NCBI GenBank assembly: GCA_017308255.1
Contig: JAFKFN010000004.1
Coordinates: 124,001-188,000 of the forward strand
DNA: 64,000 nucleotides
Source of the DNA: Altererythrobacter sp.
GTDB lineage: Bacteria > Pseudomonadota > Alphaproteobacteria > Sphingomonadales > Sphingomonadaceae
Direction: 5' to 3'
Under the pieces are notes generated by a model. The model was not told where the DNA came from, searched no databases, and worked only from the letters and a program-made list of their open reading frames with translations. Both the position numbers and the translations under genes were made by a program. Positions 8,346 to 16,224 of the stretch are shown piece after piece. Each line of letters opens with the position of its first letter. Position 1 is the first letter of the stretch.

Positions 8346-8684
8346 GTGAGCGACATCGCAAAAGCCGTGCTGGGCAGCTTCACCGCCGAACAGCGGAAAA
8401 AGCCACCGAGCCGGACAGAAATTTACACGTTCGTTGCCGATGCGGTCGAGGTTGTCGTGGGCGAGCTTCGCAATCAGACAAAGGCGCTGAACGCGCGGCT
8501 CGACGATCTCGAAAAGAACGGCGCTCGTTTCCGGGGCGTCTATCAGCGCGCGGCTGCGTACCGTCGCGGCGATCAAGTCACGCACAAATCGAGTCTCTGG
8601 ACGGCCCTAGGCGACGTTCCAGAGGGCACTGTACCGGGCGACGATCCGGCACAATGGCAACTCGCAGCAAAGGGAGTCAGCTAA
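8346..8684 (+). CDS. Small protein with carbohydrate-binding-like C-terminus
   Basis: A 112-aa protein starting at GTG 8346, 3 nt after the capsid stop. Residues 1-60 look helical with a heptad-like stretch (LRNQTKALNARLDDLEKN). Residues about 62-108 match the short aromatic repeat of chitin-binding-like modules in phage structural proteins: a Gly-Val-Tyr start, YRRGDQVTHKSSLWTA, and a closing W near the end. Such modules often decorate phage particles. Being next to the capsid gene, a capsid decoration or head-vertex role is plausible but unproven. Confidence 0.65.
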   Translation: MSDIAKAVLGSFTAEQRKKPPSRTEIYTFVADAVEVVVGELRNQTKALNARLDDLEKNGARFRGVYQRAAAYRRGDQVTHKSSLWTALGDVPEGTVPGDDPAQWQLAAKGVS

Positions 8685-8884
8685 TGCGCTTACCTATCAC
8701 GTTTGCCCGCGACGAAGTCGAGCGGCTGCACTCGATCGCTTACGCCGCTGCAATCCAGACCGGCGCGAAGGGCATCGAACTGGACGAAGTGACATCTGGT
8801 ATTTTTCGGGCCTTGGCCGAGCAGGCAAACCGCTCTGTGCTAAGAGCGCGTGAGCAGCCCAAATTGCGGGTGGTCGAAGCGTAG
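8684..8884 (+). CDS. Small protein after the capsid module
   Basis: A 66-aa protein whose ATG overlaps the preceding stop by one base (TAATG). It is mostly helical and charged, with no recognisable motif. The coupled translation and the hairpin downstream mark it as the last gene of the capsid operon. It could be a structural accessory or a regulator. Confidence 0.55.
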   Translation: MRLPITFARDEVERLHSIAYAAAIQTGAKGIELDEVTSGIFRALAEQANRSVLRAREQPKLRVVEA

Positions 8885-8909
8885 ATTGCTCCATTGCCTC
8901 CTCATCACC

Positions 8910-8945
8910 GAGACGGCGGTTGTCCAGCAATCCCGTCGCCGTCTC
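8910..8945 (+). terminator. Hairpin ending the capsid operon
   Basis: gagacggcg at 8910-8918 pairs perfectly with cgccgtctc at 8937-8945 across an 18-nt loop, 25 nt after the stop codon. There is no strong T-tract, so the termination role is likely but not certain. Confidence 0.5.
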
Positions 8946-9003
8946 GCCTTGCTGAGTCTCGCTGCCATTGCGTCGGCGGCCACTTTTGGCACAAAGTATA
9001 GCA

Positions 9004-9366
9004 ATGGAAGACGAAGGTCCGATCCGCAGCCTCATCAACTGGTGGGAGAGGCGAGCAGGATACCGGGCGGCTAGCCGAGAGATTGAGCACTTTCTAGACG
9101 GCTATTTCTCGGATGAAGAGATAATCGCAAATCGCAAGAATGTCTTCCGAGGCCGTCGAGGCACCTTCCAAGGCCCTTTCACGCGAGGATGGGAAAGACG
9201 CTGGGGTGAGTTCGGAGCCGCAGACGCGCGCTCAGGAAGGTTTCGTGGAGAGAGGTTCAGGTGCCACGAGTACGAACTGGCGTGGTCGCAGGTGCTTGAG
9301 GAGCGGCGGAGCTTCGGTTGGCACAACCCGCGCCTCGAAGATGAGCGCAACAAGCAGAAGCGGTAG
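9004..9366 (+). CDS. Possible small basic protein, element cargo
   Basis: A possible 120-aa protein (ATG 9004; the frame is open from 8968). It is rich in Arg, Trp, Phe and Glu, with a helical first part (IRSLINWWERR) and a strongly basic middle. No family is recognised and no good ribosome-binding site is visible, so this is one of the weaker gene calls in the element. It has the same orientation as the next cargo gene. Confidence 0.4.
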   Translation: MEDEGPIRSLINWWERRAGYRAASREIEHFLDGYFSDEEIIANRKNVFRGRRGTFQGPFTRGWERRWGEFGAADARSGRFRGERFRCHEYELAWSQVLEERRSFGWHNPRLEDERNKQKR

Positions 9367-9406
9367 TATGTGTAAACTGCCCTGCTGGCGTGGCAGGTTG
9401 GACAAA

Positions 9407-9440
9407 TTGACAGCCAGTCTGATTTAGCTGACTACTTCCG
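9407..9440 (+). promoter_or_regulatory. Possible promoter of the cargo gene
   Basis: A perfect -35 hexamer TTGACA at 9407-9412 is followed 17 nt later by GACTAC, a poor -10. A small hairpin (cctgc/gcagg, about 9381-9397) lies upstream. This is a weak call based on the -35 and on the position 43 nt before the ATG. Confidence 0.35.
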
Positions 9441-9454
9441 CAGGGGAGGGGTGC

Positions 9455-10330
9455 ATGGAAGCTGGTCAAATCCGCATAGTATATGATGGACTGGATGCCG
9501 ACCGGCATGAAGTCGATATGCGATTGTTCGGGCGCTCGATGATCGGCATCGATAAGATAGTCTCGGACAGCCTCATATACTTCACTGAACAGCGACGGCC
9601 CCGTAAGGGTGAGCGCGCGCCACTTGTTATCCATGCGCAGCCGCCAGTCGAAGGGTCCGCCGAGGTATTCGGCGCACTCGCTCCTGCTGTAGGTGCACTT
9701 CCTCTCGTCTGGGACTTCCTCAACGCCGGGGCAGGCGACATTCTTTGGCGCAGCGTGAGTTGGGTGCTCGACTACCACGGTGGGCGAAGAAGCCAGGCCG
9801 ATCGACAACTAGATGTGATCGCCAGCGCACTGAGACAATCTGAGAAGGCGCGGTCGAAGACCGAGGAACGTTGGCTTGAATCGGAGAGCCAATGGCGGGC
9901 GGGGATGTTTGATCTTGTCCACCGCCTTTTGCCTGCGGCCAAAAATGCCGTGGCTCCTGTTGGACCGTCCGTTGAAAGCCTCAGGCTTGGAGGCAGCGGA
10001 GAAGCCGCTGCGGAAGTTGATGTGCCGATGGCGGAGGCCATTCGTCACCCCGGCGACGTCGAGGTCGGAGACCTCGAAACAATGGTTGTGCGGGTGGACG
10101 GATTTCAGCACCACAACAAGACCCTCAAGATCGAGCGTCCGGATGCACCTGGCTCATACATGACCGCTGACGTACGCGATCCTGCGTTTGACGAGGCTCC
10201 GAACATTTACACGCAGGCTGCGGAGCAGAAAGCGCAGCTCGTTATCACAGGCAAGAAGGCCCTCCGGTCCCAAAAGCTCGAACGCATTTATATCTTCCAT
10301 GCGTCCGAGATACTTCCAGAAGCAGCTTGA
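9455..10330 (+). CDS. Cargo protein of unknown function
   Basis: A 291-aa protein starting at ATG 9455 behind GGGGAGGGG. It appears to have two parts: an N-terminal alpha/beta domain (about 1-120, with a hydrophobic stretch around AVGALPLVWDFLNAGAGDIL) and a beta-rich C-terminal domain (about 195-288), joined by a charged helix (about 125-160). No signal peptide or catalytic motif is evident. I do not recognise the family. Its position between the capsid operon and the attachment site, with its own promoter-like TTGACA at 9407-9412, is where satellites usually carry anti-phage or other accessory genes. Confidence 0.7.
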   Translation: MEAGQIRIVYDGLDADRHEVDMRLFGRSMIGIDKIVSDSLIYFTEQRRPRKGERAPLVIHAQPPVEGSAEVFGALAPAVGALPLVWDFLNAGAGDILWRSVSWVLDYHGGRRSQADRQLDVIASALRQSEKARSKTEERWLESESQWRAGMFDLVHRLLPAAKNAVAPVGPSVESLRLGGSGEAAAEVDVPMAEAIRHPGDVEVGDLETMVVRVDGFQHHNKTLKIERPDAPGSYMTADVRDPAFDEAPNIYTQAAEQKAQLVITGKKALRSQKLERIYIFHASEILPEAA

Positions 10331-10360
10331 TCTCCGTTCCCCATCTGTTCCAATTGGCAG

Positions 10361-10603
10361 ATGATGATTCGGCCGGACAACAGCGAACTTGAACAGGCGA
10401 TCTCCATCGCCCTGACCACCGCACCCAACTACGCCTTGCGGGACGCTTTCAGCCCCACCGGGAAGCTCAACCGACAGGTAGCCATCCAAACCCTCACGGC
10501 GCGCGTCGTCGCTGCGCTGCGGCCCTACGAGCTGACGCGGGAGCCAAACGCGTATGAGGTTGGCCGAGGGACGTTGCCGTTGTTTCCGGAGGAAGGCCGC
10601 TGA
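10361..10603 (+). CDS. Small protein at the right end of the element
   Basis: An 80-aa protein from ATG 10361 that ends 85 nt before attR. The first half is helical (ELEQAISIALTTAPNYALRDAF), the second contains a repeated Thr/Leu/Ala helix and a proline-rich end. No motif is recognised. The gene is separated by only 30 nt from the preceding cargo gene and may be cotranscribed with it. Confidence 0.5.
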   Translation: MMIRPDNSELEQAISIALTTAPNYALRDAFSPTGKLNRQVAIQTLTARVVAALRPYELTREPNAYEVGRGTLPLFPEEGR

Positions 10604-10610
10604 CCGGCAG

Positions 10611-10633
10611 AAAGGTCCCTTAAAAGGTTCCTT
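10611..10633. promoter_or_regulatory. Candidate integrase arm-binding site, right end
   Basis: AAAGGTC at 10611-10617 followed by AAGGTTCCTT at 10624-10633. The same two boxes in the same order occur inside the left end: AAAGGTC at 804-810 and AAGGTTCCTT at 816-825, just before the integrase start. Paired boxes inside both ends are what arm-type integrase or excisionase sites look like. Confidence 0.5.
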
Positions 10634-10688
10634 GCGCGGATTCTGGCGGGGTGGTGAGGCACCTTTTCCGGCCTAAGCCCTTGAAAAG

Positions 10689-10738
10689 ATGGTGGGCGCG
10701 GCAGGGATTGAACCTGCGACCCCACCCGTGTGAAGGGT
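10689..10738. repeat. attR: 50-bp repeat within tRNA-Val
   Basis: Exact copy of 618-667. It covers the 3' part of the tRNA-Val gene from the CCA end through much of the anticodon arm, so integration leaves the tRNA gene whole. Confidence 0.93.
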
Positions 10739-10764
10739 GTGCTCTACCACTGAGCTACGCGCCC
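10690..10764 (-). tRNA. tRNA-Val(CAC)
   Basis: A 75-nt cloverleaf on the minus strand with an encoded CCA. The acceptor stem GGGCGCG pairs with CGCGCCC, the D arm is GCTC-AGTGGTA-GAGC, the anticodon arm CACCC-TTCACAC-GGGTG gives anticodon CAC (codon GTG), and the T arm is GCAGG-TTCAATC-CCTGC. It is the integration target of the element to its left and remains intact. Confidence 0.97.
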
Positions 10765-10885
10765 GCGCGCCGGGCCAAGCAGGTGGGCCGGGCGGCAGGG
10801 GCGCGCCTTTGCCATGTGGCGGCGGCGCTGGCAAGCGTTAGTCGGGCGCCAAGTCTCAGCAACCTGCCAGCAACCTGCCAGCAAC

Positions 10886-12784
10886 CTAGTCCAGCAAGAG
10901 GCGGGCGAGGAAGCGCAGGGGCGAACTGGCCGCCTCTGCACCGTCTGCGCCCGGCATTGCGGGCGGGGCGGGGCATTCCATGCACCGCGCTTGCGCGCCG
11001 CGCACTTGCAGCATGCCGCGCATGTCGGCCAGCACTCGGGTGGCCAGGCCGGCCTGGCGCCGGGCGAAGAGCGCGAACATGTCACCGCCGCTTGCCTCCC
11101 CGCCCCTCGCTTCGCCGTTGCGCCGCAGGATGCGGCGGATCAGCGGGGCGTAGCGGTCCTGCCCGGCGCCGAGGTATTCCGCGTGCCATGCGCCGTCGGC
11201 CAGCTTCGCCTGTGCCGCAGCGTACGCCAGCGCATCGTCGAGATTGCCGAACTGGTCCACCAGGCCCACTTGCCGCGCGGTGCCGCCGTCCCACACGCGC
11301 CCCTGGCCGATGGCGTCGACCTGCTCGGGCGTCTTGCCGCGCGCCTGGCCCACCAGGCCCAGGAACCGCTGGTATCCCGATTCGACCGTCGCCTGCAGCA
11401 CGGCCTGGGCATCGGGGGTCAGGCCGCCGATCACGTCAGGCTGGCCGGAAAGGCTGGTGGTGGTCACGCCGTCGGCGGTGACGCCAAATTGGGCCAGCGT
11501 GTCCTCGAACGTGGGCACCACGCCGAAGATGCCGATCGATCCGGTGATCGTCTCCGGCTCGGCGAAGATGCGGTCGGCCGCGGTCGAAACCCAATAACCG
11601 CCGCTCGCCGCCACATTGCCCATGGAAACGACGATCGGGATGCCTTTCGCCTTGTGGCGCAGGATCGCCCGGCGGATCGCTTCGGAGCCGGTCACCGTGC
11701 CGCCGGGCGAATCCACCCGCACCACCAGCGCCTTGAGATCGCTGGACAGCGCATCGTCGAGCAGGCCGCCGATCCGCTCTGCCCCGGCGCTCCCGGGGCC
11801 GGCGTCGCCGTCGCTGATCTCGCCGGCGATGGTCACCACGCCGATCGCCGGCCCACGGGTGGACGGCGCCCGGTCGGCCAGCCAGGCTTCCAACTCGCTA
11901 TGGGCGAAGGCGCCCGGCGTATCGTCCCAGCGGTCCTCTCCGGCGACTTGCGCCACGCGCTGGCCCCATTCGACGCGCGTTCCCGCGCGATCGGCCAGGC
12001 CGGCGGCGATCGCCGCCTGGGCCAGATCGCCGTTCGACGCCGCAATCCATCCGGTGACATCGCCGGTGACATCGGCGATCCGCGCGTTCGGGCGCGCCTT
12101 GTTCACGTTGGCTTGCCATTCCTGCCACATCGAACCGTAGAGCTGGCGATAGTTCTCCCGCGCCTCGGGCGACATGCCGGTGAGCAGGTAGGGTTCCACC
12201 GCGCTCTTGTAAGTGCCCACGCGGAACACGTGCGCCTTGACCTTCAGCTTGTCGAGCAGGCCGGCGTAGTAAAGGTTCTTGCCGCCCGGCCCCTCGATCG
12301 CCACGCCGCCCATCGGATCGACCCACACCTCGCTCGCATGGGCGGCCAGCAGCAGCGAATCGTCGGTATAGGCCACGGCATAGGCCAGCACCGGCTTGCC
12401 GGCCGCGCGGAAGCGATCGAGCGCCTCGCCGATCTCGATCATGTGGACCAGCCCGCCGCCGAGGAAGGTGGACATGTCCAGCGCGATGGCCTTGATCCGC
12501 TTGTCGTCCTTCGCGGCGTCAATCGCCCGCACCAGGTCGCGCGCCGCATATTCCTGCGTCGGCACGGCCGAGGACAGCAGCGTCGTCAGCGGATCGATGG
12601 GGGAAACTTCCTCCACCACCGTGCCGTCGAGGTCGAGCAGCAGCGCCCCCTCGCGCACCGCGCCGGGGCTGGGCCGCGCGCTCAGCACCGCGAACAGCGC
12701 GGTGAAGAACAGCAGCAGGAATATCAGCGACAAGGCGTCCTTGATGCCGACCAGCAAGCGCCAGACTTTGCCTGCGAAGCTCAT
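10886..12784 (-). CDS. sppA: Signal peptide peptidase SppA, 67K type
   Basis: A 632-aa membrane-anchored serine peptidase that degrades cleaved signal peptides in the inner membrane. Residues about 10-36 form a single N-terminal transmembrane segment. The long form has two S49 domains: the N-terminal one supplies the general-base lysine (GTYKSAVEPYL, Lys193) and the C-terminal one the nucleophile (NVAASGGYW, Ser394), both present. The start ATG at 12782-12784 directly precedes the membrane anchor. The gene stands alone; its end lies 121 nt from the tRNA-Val 5' end. Confidence 0.95.
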   Translation of the reverse strand: MSFAGKVWRLLVGIKDALSLIFLLLFFTALFAVLSARPSPGAVREGALLLDLDGTVVEEVSPIDPLTTLLSSAVPTQEYAARDLVRAIDAAKDDKRIKAIALDMSTFLGGGLVHMIEIGEALDRFRAAGKPVLAYAVAYTDDSLLLAAHASEVWVDPMGGVAIEGPGGKNLYYAGLLDKLKVKAHVFRVGTYKSAVEPYLLTGMSPEARENYRQLYGSMWQEWQANVNKARPNARIADVTGDVTGWIAASNGDLAQAAIAAGLADRAGTRVEWGQRVAQVAGEDRWDDTPGAFAHSELEAWLADRAPSTRGPAIGVVTIAGEISDGDAGPGSAGAERIGGLLDDALSSDLKALVVRVDSPGGTVTGSEAIRRAILRHKAKGIPIVVSMGNVAASGGYWVSTAADRIFAEPETITGSIGIFGVVPTFEDTLAQFGVTADGVTTTSLSGQPDVIGGLTPDAQAVLQATVESGYQRFLGLVGQARGKTPEQVDAIGQGRVWDGGTARQVGLVDQFGNLDDALAYAAAQAKLADGAWHAEYLGAGQDRYAPLIRRILRRNGEARGGEASGGDMFALFARRQAGLATRVLADMRGMLQVRGAQARCMECPAPPAMPGADGAEAASSPLRFLARLLLD

Positions 12785-13139
12785 ATGCGCGTCTCTCGTG
12801 ATCCCCGTTCCCGCGTGCAGCTTAACGGCGGGCGGCCCGATGCGCCACCCGCTTTGCCGGATCGCGCCTGATGCGGCGCGATGGCACGAAGATAAAGGGA
12901 GCGCTCGCAGAGGCGCAGAGGCGCGGGGGGGGGGCGTGCCAACGGCGAAGCCGCAATATCATCGGGCAGCCGGGCCATGCGCAACGGTGGAAGAACGGGG
13001 CGGCTTCGCCGCAAGCACAACTCCTCCGCGCCTCTGCGCCTCTGCGAGCGCCCTTCTTAATCTCCGCGCCTCCGCGTGAACCCTCATTCAAACAGCGCGG
13101 TTGCTAACCGGCGCGTGGAGTCCTAGAGCCCCGGCTTTA
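12785..13139. other. Intergenic region between sppA and pyrB
   Basis: A 355-nt space between divergent genes. It is mostly occupied by a large nested inverted repeat (12901-13051), listed separately, and ends in the leader of pyrB, which has only a weak ribosome-binding site. I see no convincing gene here. Confidence 0.6.
12901..13051. repeat. Nested palindromic repeat (ctctgcgcctctgcg type)
   Basis: A perfect 26-bp inverted repeat: outer arms 12901-12926 and 13026-13051, built from two units of cgcagagg / cctctgcg. A second inverted repeat lies inside (cggcgaagccgc at 12943-12954, gcggcttcgccg at 13000-13011). The structure could fold into one long interrupted hairpin. Similar ctccgcgcctctgcg text is a dispersed intergenic repeat in many bacteria. 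Confidence 0.8.
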
Positions 13140-14162
13140 ATGACATCGCCGCCCCAGACTCACGCTCCAGGCCGCTATCCCGCTGGCGCCTTGGCCTTTC
13201 CGCATCGCAGCCTGCTGGCGATCGGCCAGCTGGAAACGCACCAGATCCTGTTCCTGCTCGACGAGGCGGAACAGTGGGTGGCGTGGAACCGGCAGCCGAA
13301 CAAGCATACCGACCGGCTCGCCGGGCTGACGATCATCAACGCCTTCTTCGAAAACTCCACCCGCACGCTGCTCAGCTTCGAGATCGCCGGCAAGCGCCTG
13401 GGGGCGGACGTGGTCAACATGCACGCCGCGCAGTCCAGCGTGAAGAAGGGCGAAACGCTGATCGACACCGCGGTGACGCTCAATGCCATGCGCGCCGATG
13501 CGATCGTCATCCGCCACCAGTCGAGCGGGGCGGTGGCGCTGATCGCGGACAAGGTCGCCTGCCCGGTGCTCAATGCCGGCGACGGGCAGCACGAACATCC
13601 GACGCAGGCGCTGCTCGATGCCCTCGCCCTGCGCCATGCGCTGCGCGCGCGGGGGCGGGCCAGTTCCGACGGCCACTTCAACGGCCTTCGGGTGACGATC
13701 TGCGGCGACGTGCTGCACAGCCGGGTCGCCCGCTCGAACATCCTGTGCCTTCAGGCGCTGGGCGCGCTGGTGCGGGTCTGCGCGCCGCCGGCGCTGATGC
13801 CGGCGCAGGTCGATCGTCTGGGGGTGGAGCCGTTCCACGATTTCGACGCCGCGCTCGACGGGGCGGACGTGGTGATGATGCTGCGCCTCCAGAACGAGCG
13901 GATGGAGGGCCAGTACGTCCCTTCTCCTCGCGAATACCGCCATGTCTACGGCCTCACGCCCGAACGGCTGGCGCGGGCCGCGTCCGATGCCATCGTGATG
14001 CACCCCGGGCCGATGAACCGCGGCGTGGAGATTGACAGTACGGTGGCCGATCTCGCCGGGCAGTCGATCATCACCGATCAGGTGGAGATGGGCGTCGCCA
14101 TCCGCATGGCCTGCCTCGACGTGCTGACTCGCCGCGCGCGGGGCGTGGAGCACTGGGCATGA
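13140..14162 (+). CDS. pyrB: Aspartate carbamoyltransferase
   Basis: A 340-aa catalytic chain that joins carbamoyl phosphate to L-aspartate in pyrimidine synthesis. The carbamoyl-phosphate loop STRT is present ([13 protein letters not shown]), as are HPTQ ([16 protein letters not shown]) and MHPGPMNRG near the end. The length matches the family allowing for about 20 extra N-terminal residues. I chose ATG 13140 rather than the open frame back to 13101. The stop overlaps the next gene by 4 nt (ATGA), the usual pyrB-pyrC' arrangement, which implies a complex of the two products. Confidence 0.95.
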   Translation: MTSPPQTHAPGRYPAGALAFPHRSLLAIGQLETHQILFLLDEAEQWVAWNRQPNKHTDRLAGLTIINAFFENSTRTLLSFEIAGKRLGADVVNMHAAQSSVKKGETLIDTAVTLNAMRADAIVIRHQSSGAVALIADKVACPVLNAGDGQHEHPTQALLDALALRHALRARGRASSDGHFNGLRVTICGDVLHSRVARSNILCLQALGALVRVCAPPALMPAQVDRLGVEPFHDFDAALDGADVVMMLRLQNERMEGQYVPSPREYRHVYGLTPERLARAASDAIVMHPGPMNRGVEIDSTVADLAGQSIITDQVEMGVAIRMACLDVLTRRARGVEHWA

Positions 14163-15394
14163 AGCAGGTCCGCCCCCTCACCATCACCGGCGGCAAGCTG
14201 GTCACGCCCGAAGGGGTGCGCCCCGGCACGGTGCGCTGCGTCGAAGGCCGGATAGAGGCGCTGGGCGATGTCGCCCCGCACGACGGTGACGAGGTGATCG
14301 ACGCCGGTGGCAGGCTCGTGGCGCCCGGCCTGGTCGATTTCGGCGTCTTCGCGATCGACAAGCCGGCGTTCCGCTTCGGCGGCATCACCCGCGCGGCGCT
14401 GATGCCCGATCAGCCGCCGCCGCTCGATCATCCGGCACGGGTGCGCTTCGCGGCCCAGAGCGGCAAGCCGGACTTGTGGGTCCACCCCCTCGCGGCGGCC
14501 ACCGTGGCGCTGCAGGGCGGGCAGCTCGCCGAAATCGCCCTGATGCGCGAGGCCGGCGCGCGCGGGGTGGCCACCGGGCGGCGCTGGATCGGCGATAGCG
14601 GGGTGATGCACCGGCTGCTCGGCTATGCCGCGATGCTCGATCTCGTCGTCGTCACCCATGCCGAGGATGCCGGGCTGGTGGGCCACGCGGTGGTGGCCAC
14701 GGCGGGCGAGATGGCCACGCGCCTGGGCTTGCCGAGCGCGCCGGCGCAGGCGGAAGCGCTCGCCGTCGCGCGCGACGTGGCGCTGGCCGAGATGACCGGC
14801 GCGCGCCTGCATATCCGGCAAGTGACCACGCGCGCCGCGCTCGGCCTGGTCCGCGCGGCCAAGGCGCGGGGCGTGGCCGTCACGGCAGGCGTCACCCCGG
14901 CGCATTTCATGCTGTCGGATCTCGCGCTGGCCGATTTCCGCACCTTCGCCCGCCTGTCGCCGCCGCTGCGCCAGGAATCCGATCGCCAGGCCGTGCTGGA
15001 AGCGCTGGCCGACGGTACGATCGATGTCGTCGCCTCGGGCCACGATCCGCGCGGGCCGGAAGACAAGCGCCTGCCCTTCGCCGATGCCGCGCCCGGCATG
15101 GCCGGGGCGGAAACGCTGCTGGCCATGGCCCTGGCGCTGGTGCGCGACGGCACGGTGTCACTCGAACGCGCGTTCGATCTGGTCGCCCGCAATCCGGCGC
15201 GCCTGCTGGGGGTGGCGGCGGGCGAGCTGCGCCCCGGCGCCGAAGCCGATCTCGCGCTGGTCGATCCCGACAGGCCGTGGGTGGTGGATTCGGCCCGCAT
15301 GGCCGCCAGCGCCGGCAACACGCCGTTCGACCGGCAGCCCGTCCAGGGCCGCGTCACGATGCTGTGGAAGGGCGGAAAGACGGTGGTCGAATAG
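14159..15394 (+). CDS. pyrC': Dihydroorotase-like protein, predicted inactive
   Basis: A 411-aa protein of the amidohydrolase superfamily, coupled to pyrB by a 4-nt overlap. The fold markers are there ([25 protein letters not shown]), but the metal-binding His-x-His after PGLVD is replaced by GVF, and the catalytic Asp of the usual TDHAPH segment is replaced in SGHDPRG. Without these it should not hydrolyse dihydroorotate. In Pseudomonas and relatives such pseudo-dihydroorotases are needed as partner chains of aspartate carbamoyltransferase. A true dihydroorotase should be encoded elsewhere. Confidence 0.9.
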   Translation: MKQVRPLTITGGKLVTPEGVRPGTVRCVEGRIEALGDVAPHDGDEVIDAGGRLVAPGLVDFGVFAIDKPAFRFGGITRAALMPDQPPPLDHPARVRFAAQSGKPDLWVHPLAAATVALQGGQLAEIALMREAGARGVATGRRWIGDSGVMHRLLGYAAMLDLVVVTHAEDAGLVGHAVVATAGEMATRLGLPSAPAQAEALAVARDVALAEMTGARLHIRQVTTRAALGLVRAAKARGVAVTAGVTPAHFMLSDLALADFRTFARLSPPLRQESDRQAVLEALADGTIDVVASGHDPRGPEDKRLPFADAAPGMAGAETLLAMALALVRDGTVSLERAFDLVARNPARLLGVAAGELRPGAEADLALVDPDRPWVVDSARMAASAGNTPFDRQPVQGRVTMLWKGGKTVVE

Positions 15395-15423
15395 GCCCCG
15401 AAGCCGCGCCCTAACTTAACATA

Positions 15424-15440
15424 TGTCCCGGATTGGGACA
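15424..15440. promoter_or_regulatory. Palindromic operator-like site
   Basis: TGTCCC-GGATT-GGGACA, a perfect 6-bp inverted repeat with a 5-nt spacer, about 105 nt upstream of the PEP-CTERM gene start. It is the only such palindrome in the region and likely binds a dimeric regulator, possibly an enhancer-binding protein. Confidence 0.5.
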
Positions 15441-15545
15441 GTTTGTTAATCCCGATCCTCTTCGACAGCCGACCATCCTAGGGTGCGGGAAGGGTTCATT
15501 AATCGCGCGAGTCGCATCTGCCTCGCACTCAGGGGGAATGTCGGT

Positions 15546-16154
15546 ATGCATCATCTTTGCAAGCTTCTCGCAATGACCGCGGCCAGCACCGCATGCCTCA
15601 TGGCCGCGCCTGTAAGTGCCGCCGTGACGCTGGTTGGAACCTTCAGCGGTAACGACTGCGACGGGAAAGGCGGCTTTTCCAGTTGCTACGCCACGCCCAA
15701 TGGAACGCAGCAGGGTGCGGCCGACCCCGGTTCGCCGGCTATCATCAAATTCGGTAGTGACGGGAAGGTCGATATTTCGACCAATTTCTCATCGATAACC
15801 GGGTCTGAATTCGACATCAGCTTCACCGGCGGGCAGACCAACACGCTGGCGTTCACTTATACGCCGGGGGCCGGCGATCCCAATATCCACTACTTCTCGG
15901 TCAAGCAGGCGAACGGCTTTGCGCTGTTCTACGATTCCGATCCCATCACGTCGGGCCTGATCGACCTGAGCGAGTATTTCCCGAATAACCCCGGTTACTC
16001 GCACATCACGTTCTTCAACAGCGGATCGACGCCCGCCGTTCCCGAACCGGCGACCTGGGCGCTGATGCTGCTGGGCTTCGGGGCCGTGGGCTGGGGCCTG
16101 CGCCGGCGGAACTCGGCCGAAGGCCAGCCGCGGATGCGCGTGCTCTACAACTGA
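15546..16154 (+). CDS. PEPxxWA-CTERM exported protein
   Basis: A 202-aa exported protein. The N-terminus from ATG 15546 is a signal peptide (basic start, hydrophobic core, PVSAAV cleavage region); a GTG at 15483 in the same frame is less likely because GGGGG lies 9 nt before the ATG. The C-terminus has the tripartite exosortase sorting signal: PEPATWA, a hydrophobic segment (LMLLGFGAVGWGL) and a basic cluster (RRR), with an 11-residue polar tail beyond it. The middle is beta-rich and low in charge. It is presumably cleaved and displayed or released by an exosortase encoded elsewhere, as part of extracellular polysaccharide or biofilm biology. Confidence 0.9.
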   Translation: MHHLCKLLAMTAASTACLMAAPVSAAVTLVGTFSGNDCDGKGGFSSCYATPNGTQQGAADPGSPAIIKFGSDGKVDISTNFSSITGSEFDISFTGGQTNTLAFTYTPGAGDPNIHYFSVKQANGFALFYDSDPITSGLIDLSEYFPNNPGYSHITFFNSGSTPAVPEPATWALMLLGFGAVGWGLRRRNSAEGQPRMRVLYN

Positions 16155-16224
16155 CAGATCGCTTTCGGCGAAATCGGCGGGCGGGGCAGGTCACTGCCTC
16201 GCCCGTTCGCTTTTCCGGTATGGA

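Larger units (their letters stand above)
618..10738. mobile_element. Integrated phage-satellite-like element at tRNA-Val
   Basis: Exact 50-bp direct repeats at 618-667 and 10689-10738 bound the element; the right copy is the 3' half of an intact tRNA-Val gene. In order it holds an integrase, a small unknown, an AlpA-like regulator, a primase/helicase, a cluster of short iterons, small genes with 4-bp overlaps, a TerS-like protein, an HK97-type capsid protein, two small genes, and cargo. All genes run on the plus strand. The 10.1 kb size, own replication module, and capsid gene without large terminase, portal, protease or tail genes fit a phage satellite that depends on a helper phage. A decayed prophage is the main alternative, but the intact frames, tight overlaps and preserved att repeats argue for a functional unit. 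Confidence 0.85.

Noticed and set aside
10814-12871. Long plus-strand frame of 685 codons
   Set aside because: It is the antisense of sppA, rich in His, Arg and Gln, with no domain; sppA has both catalytic residues.
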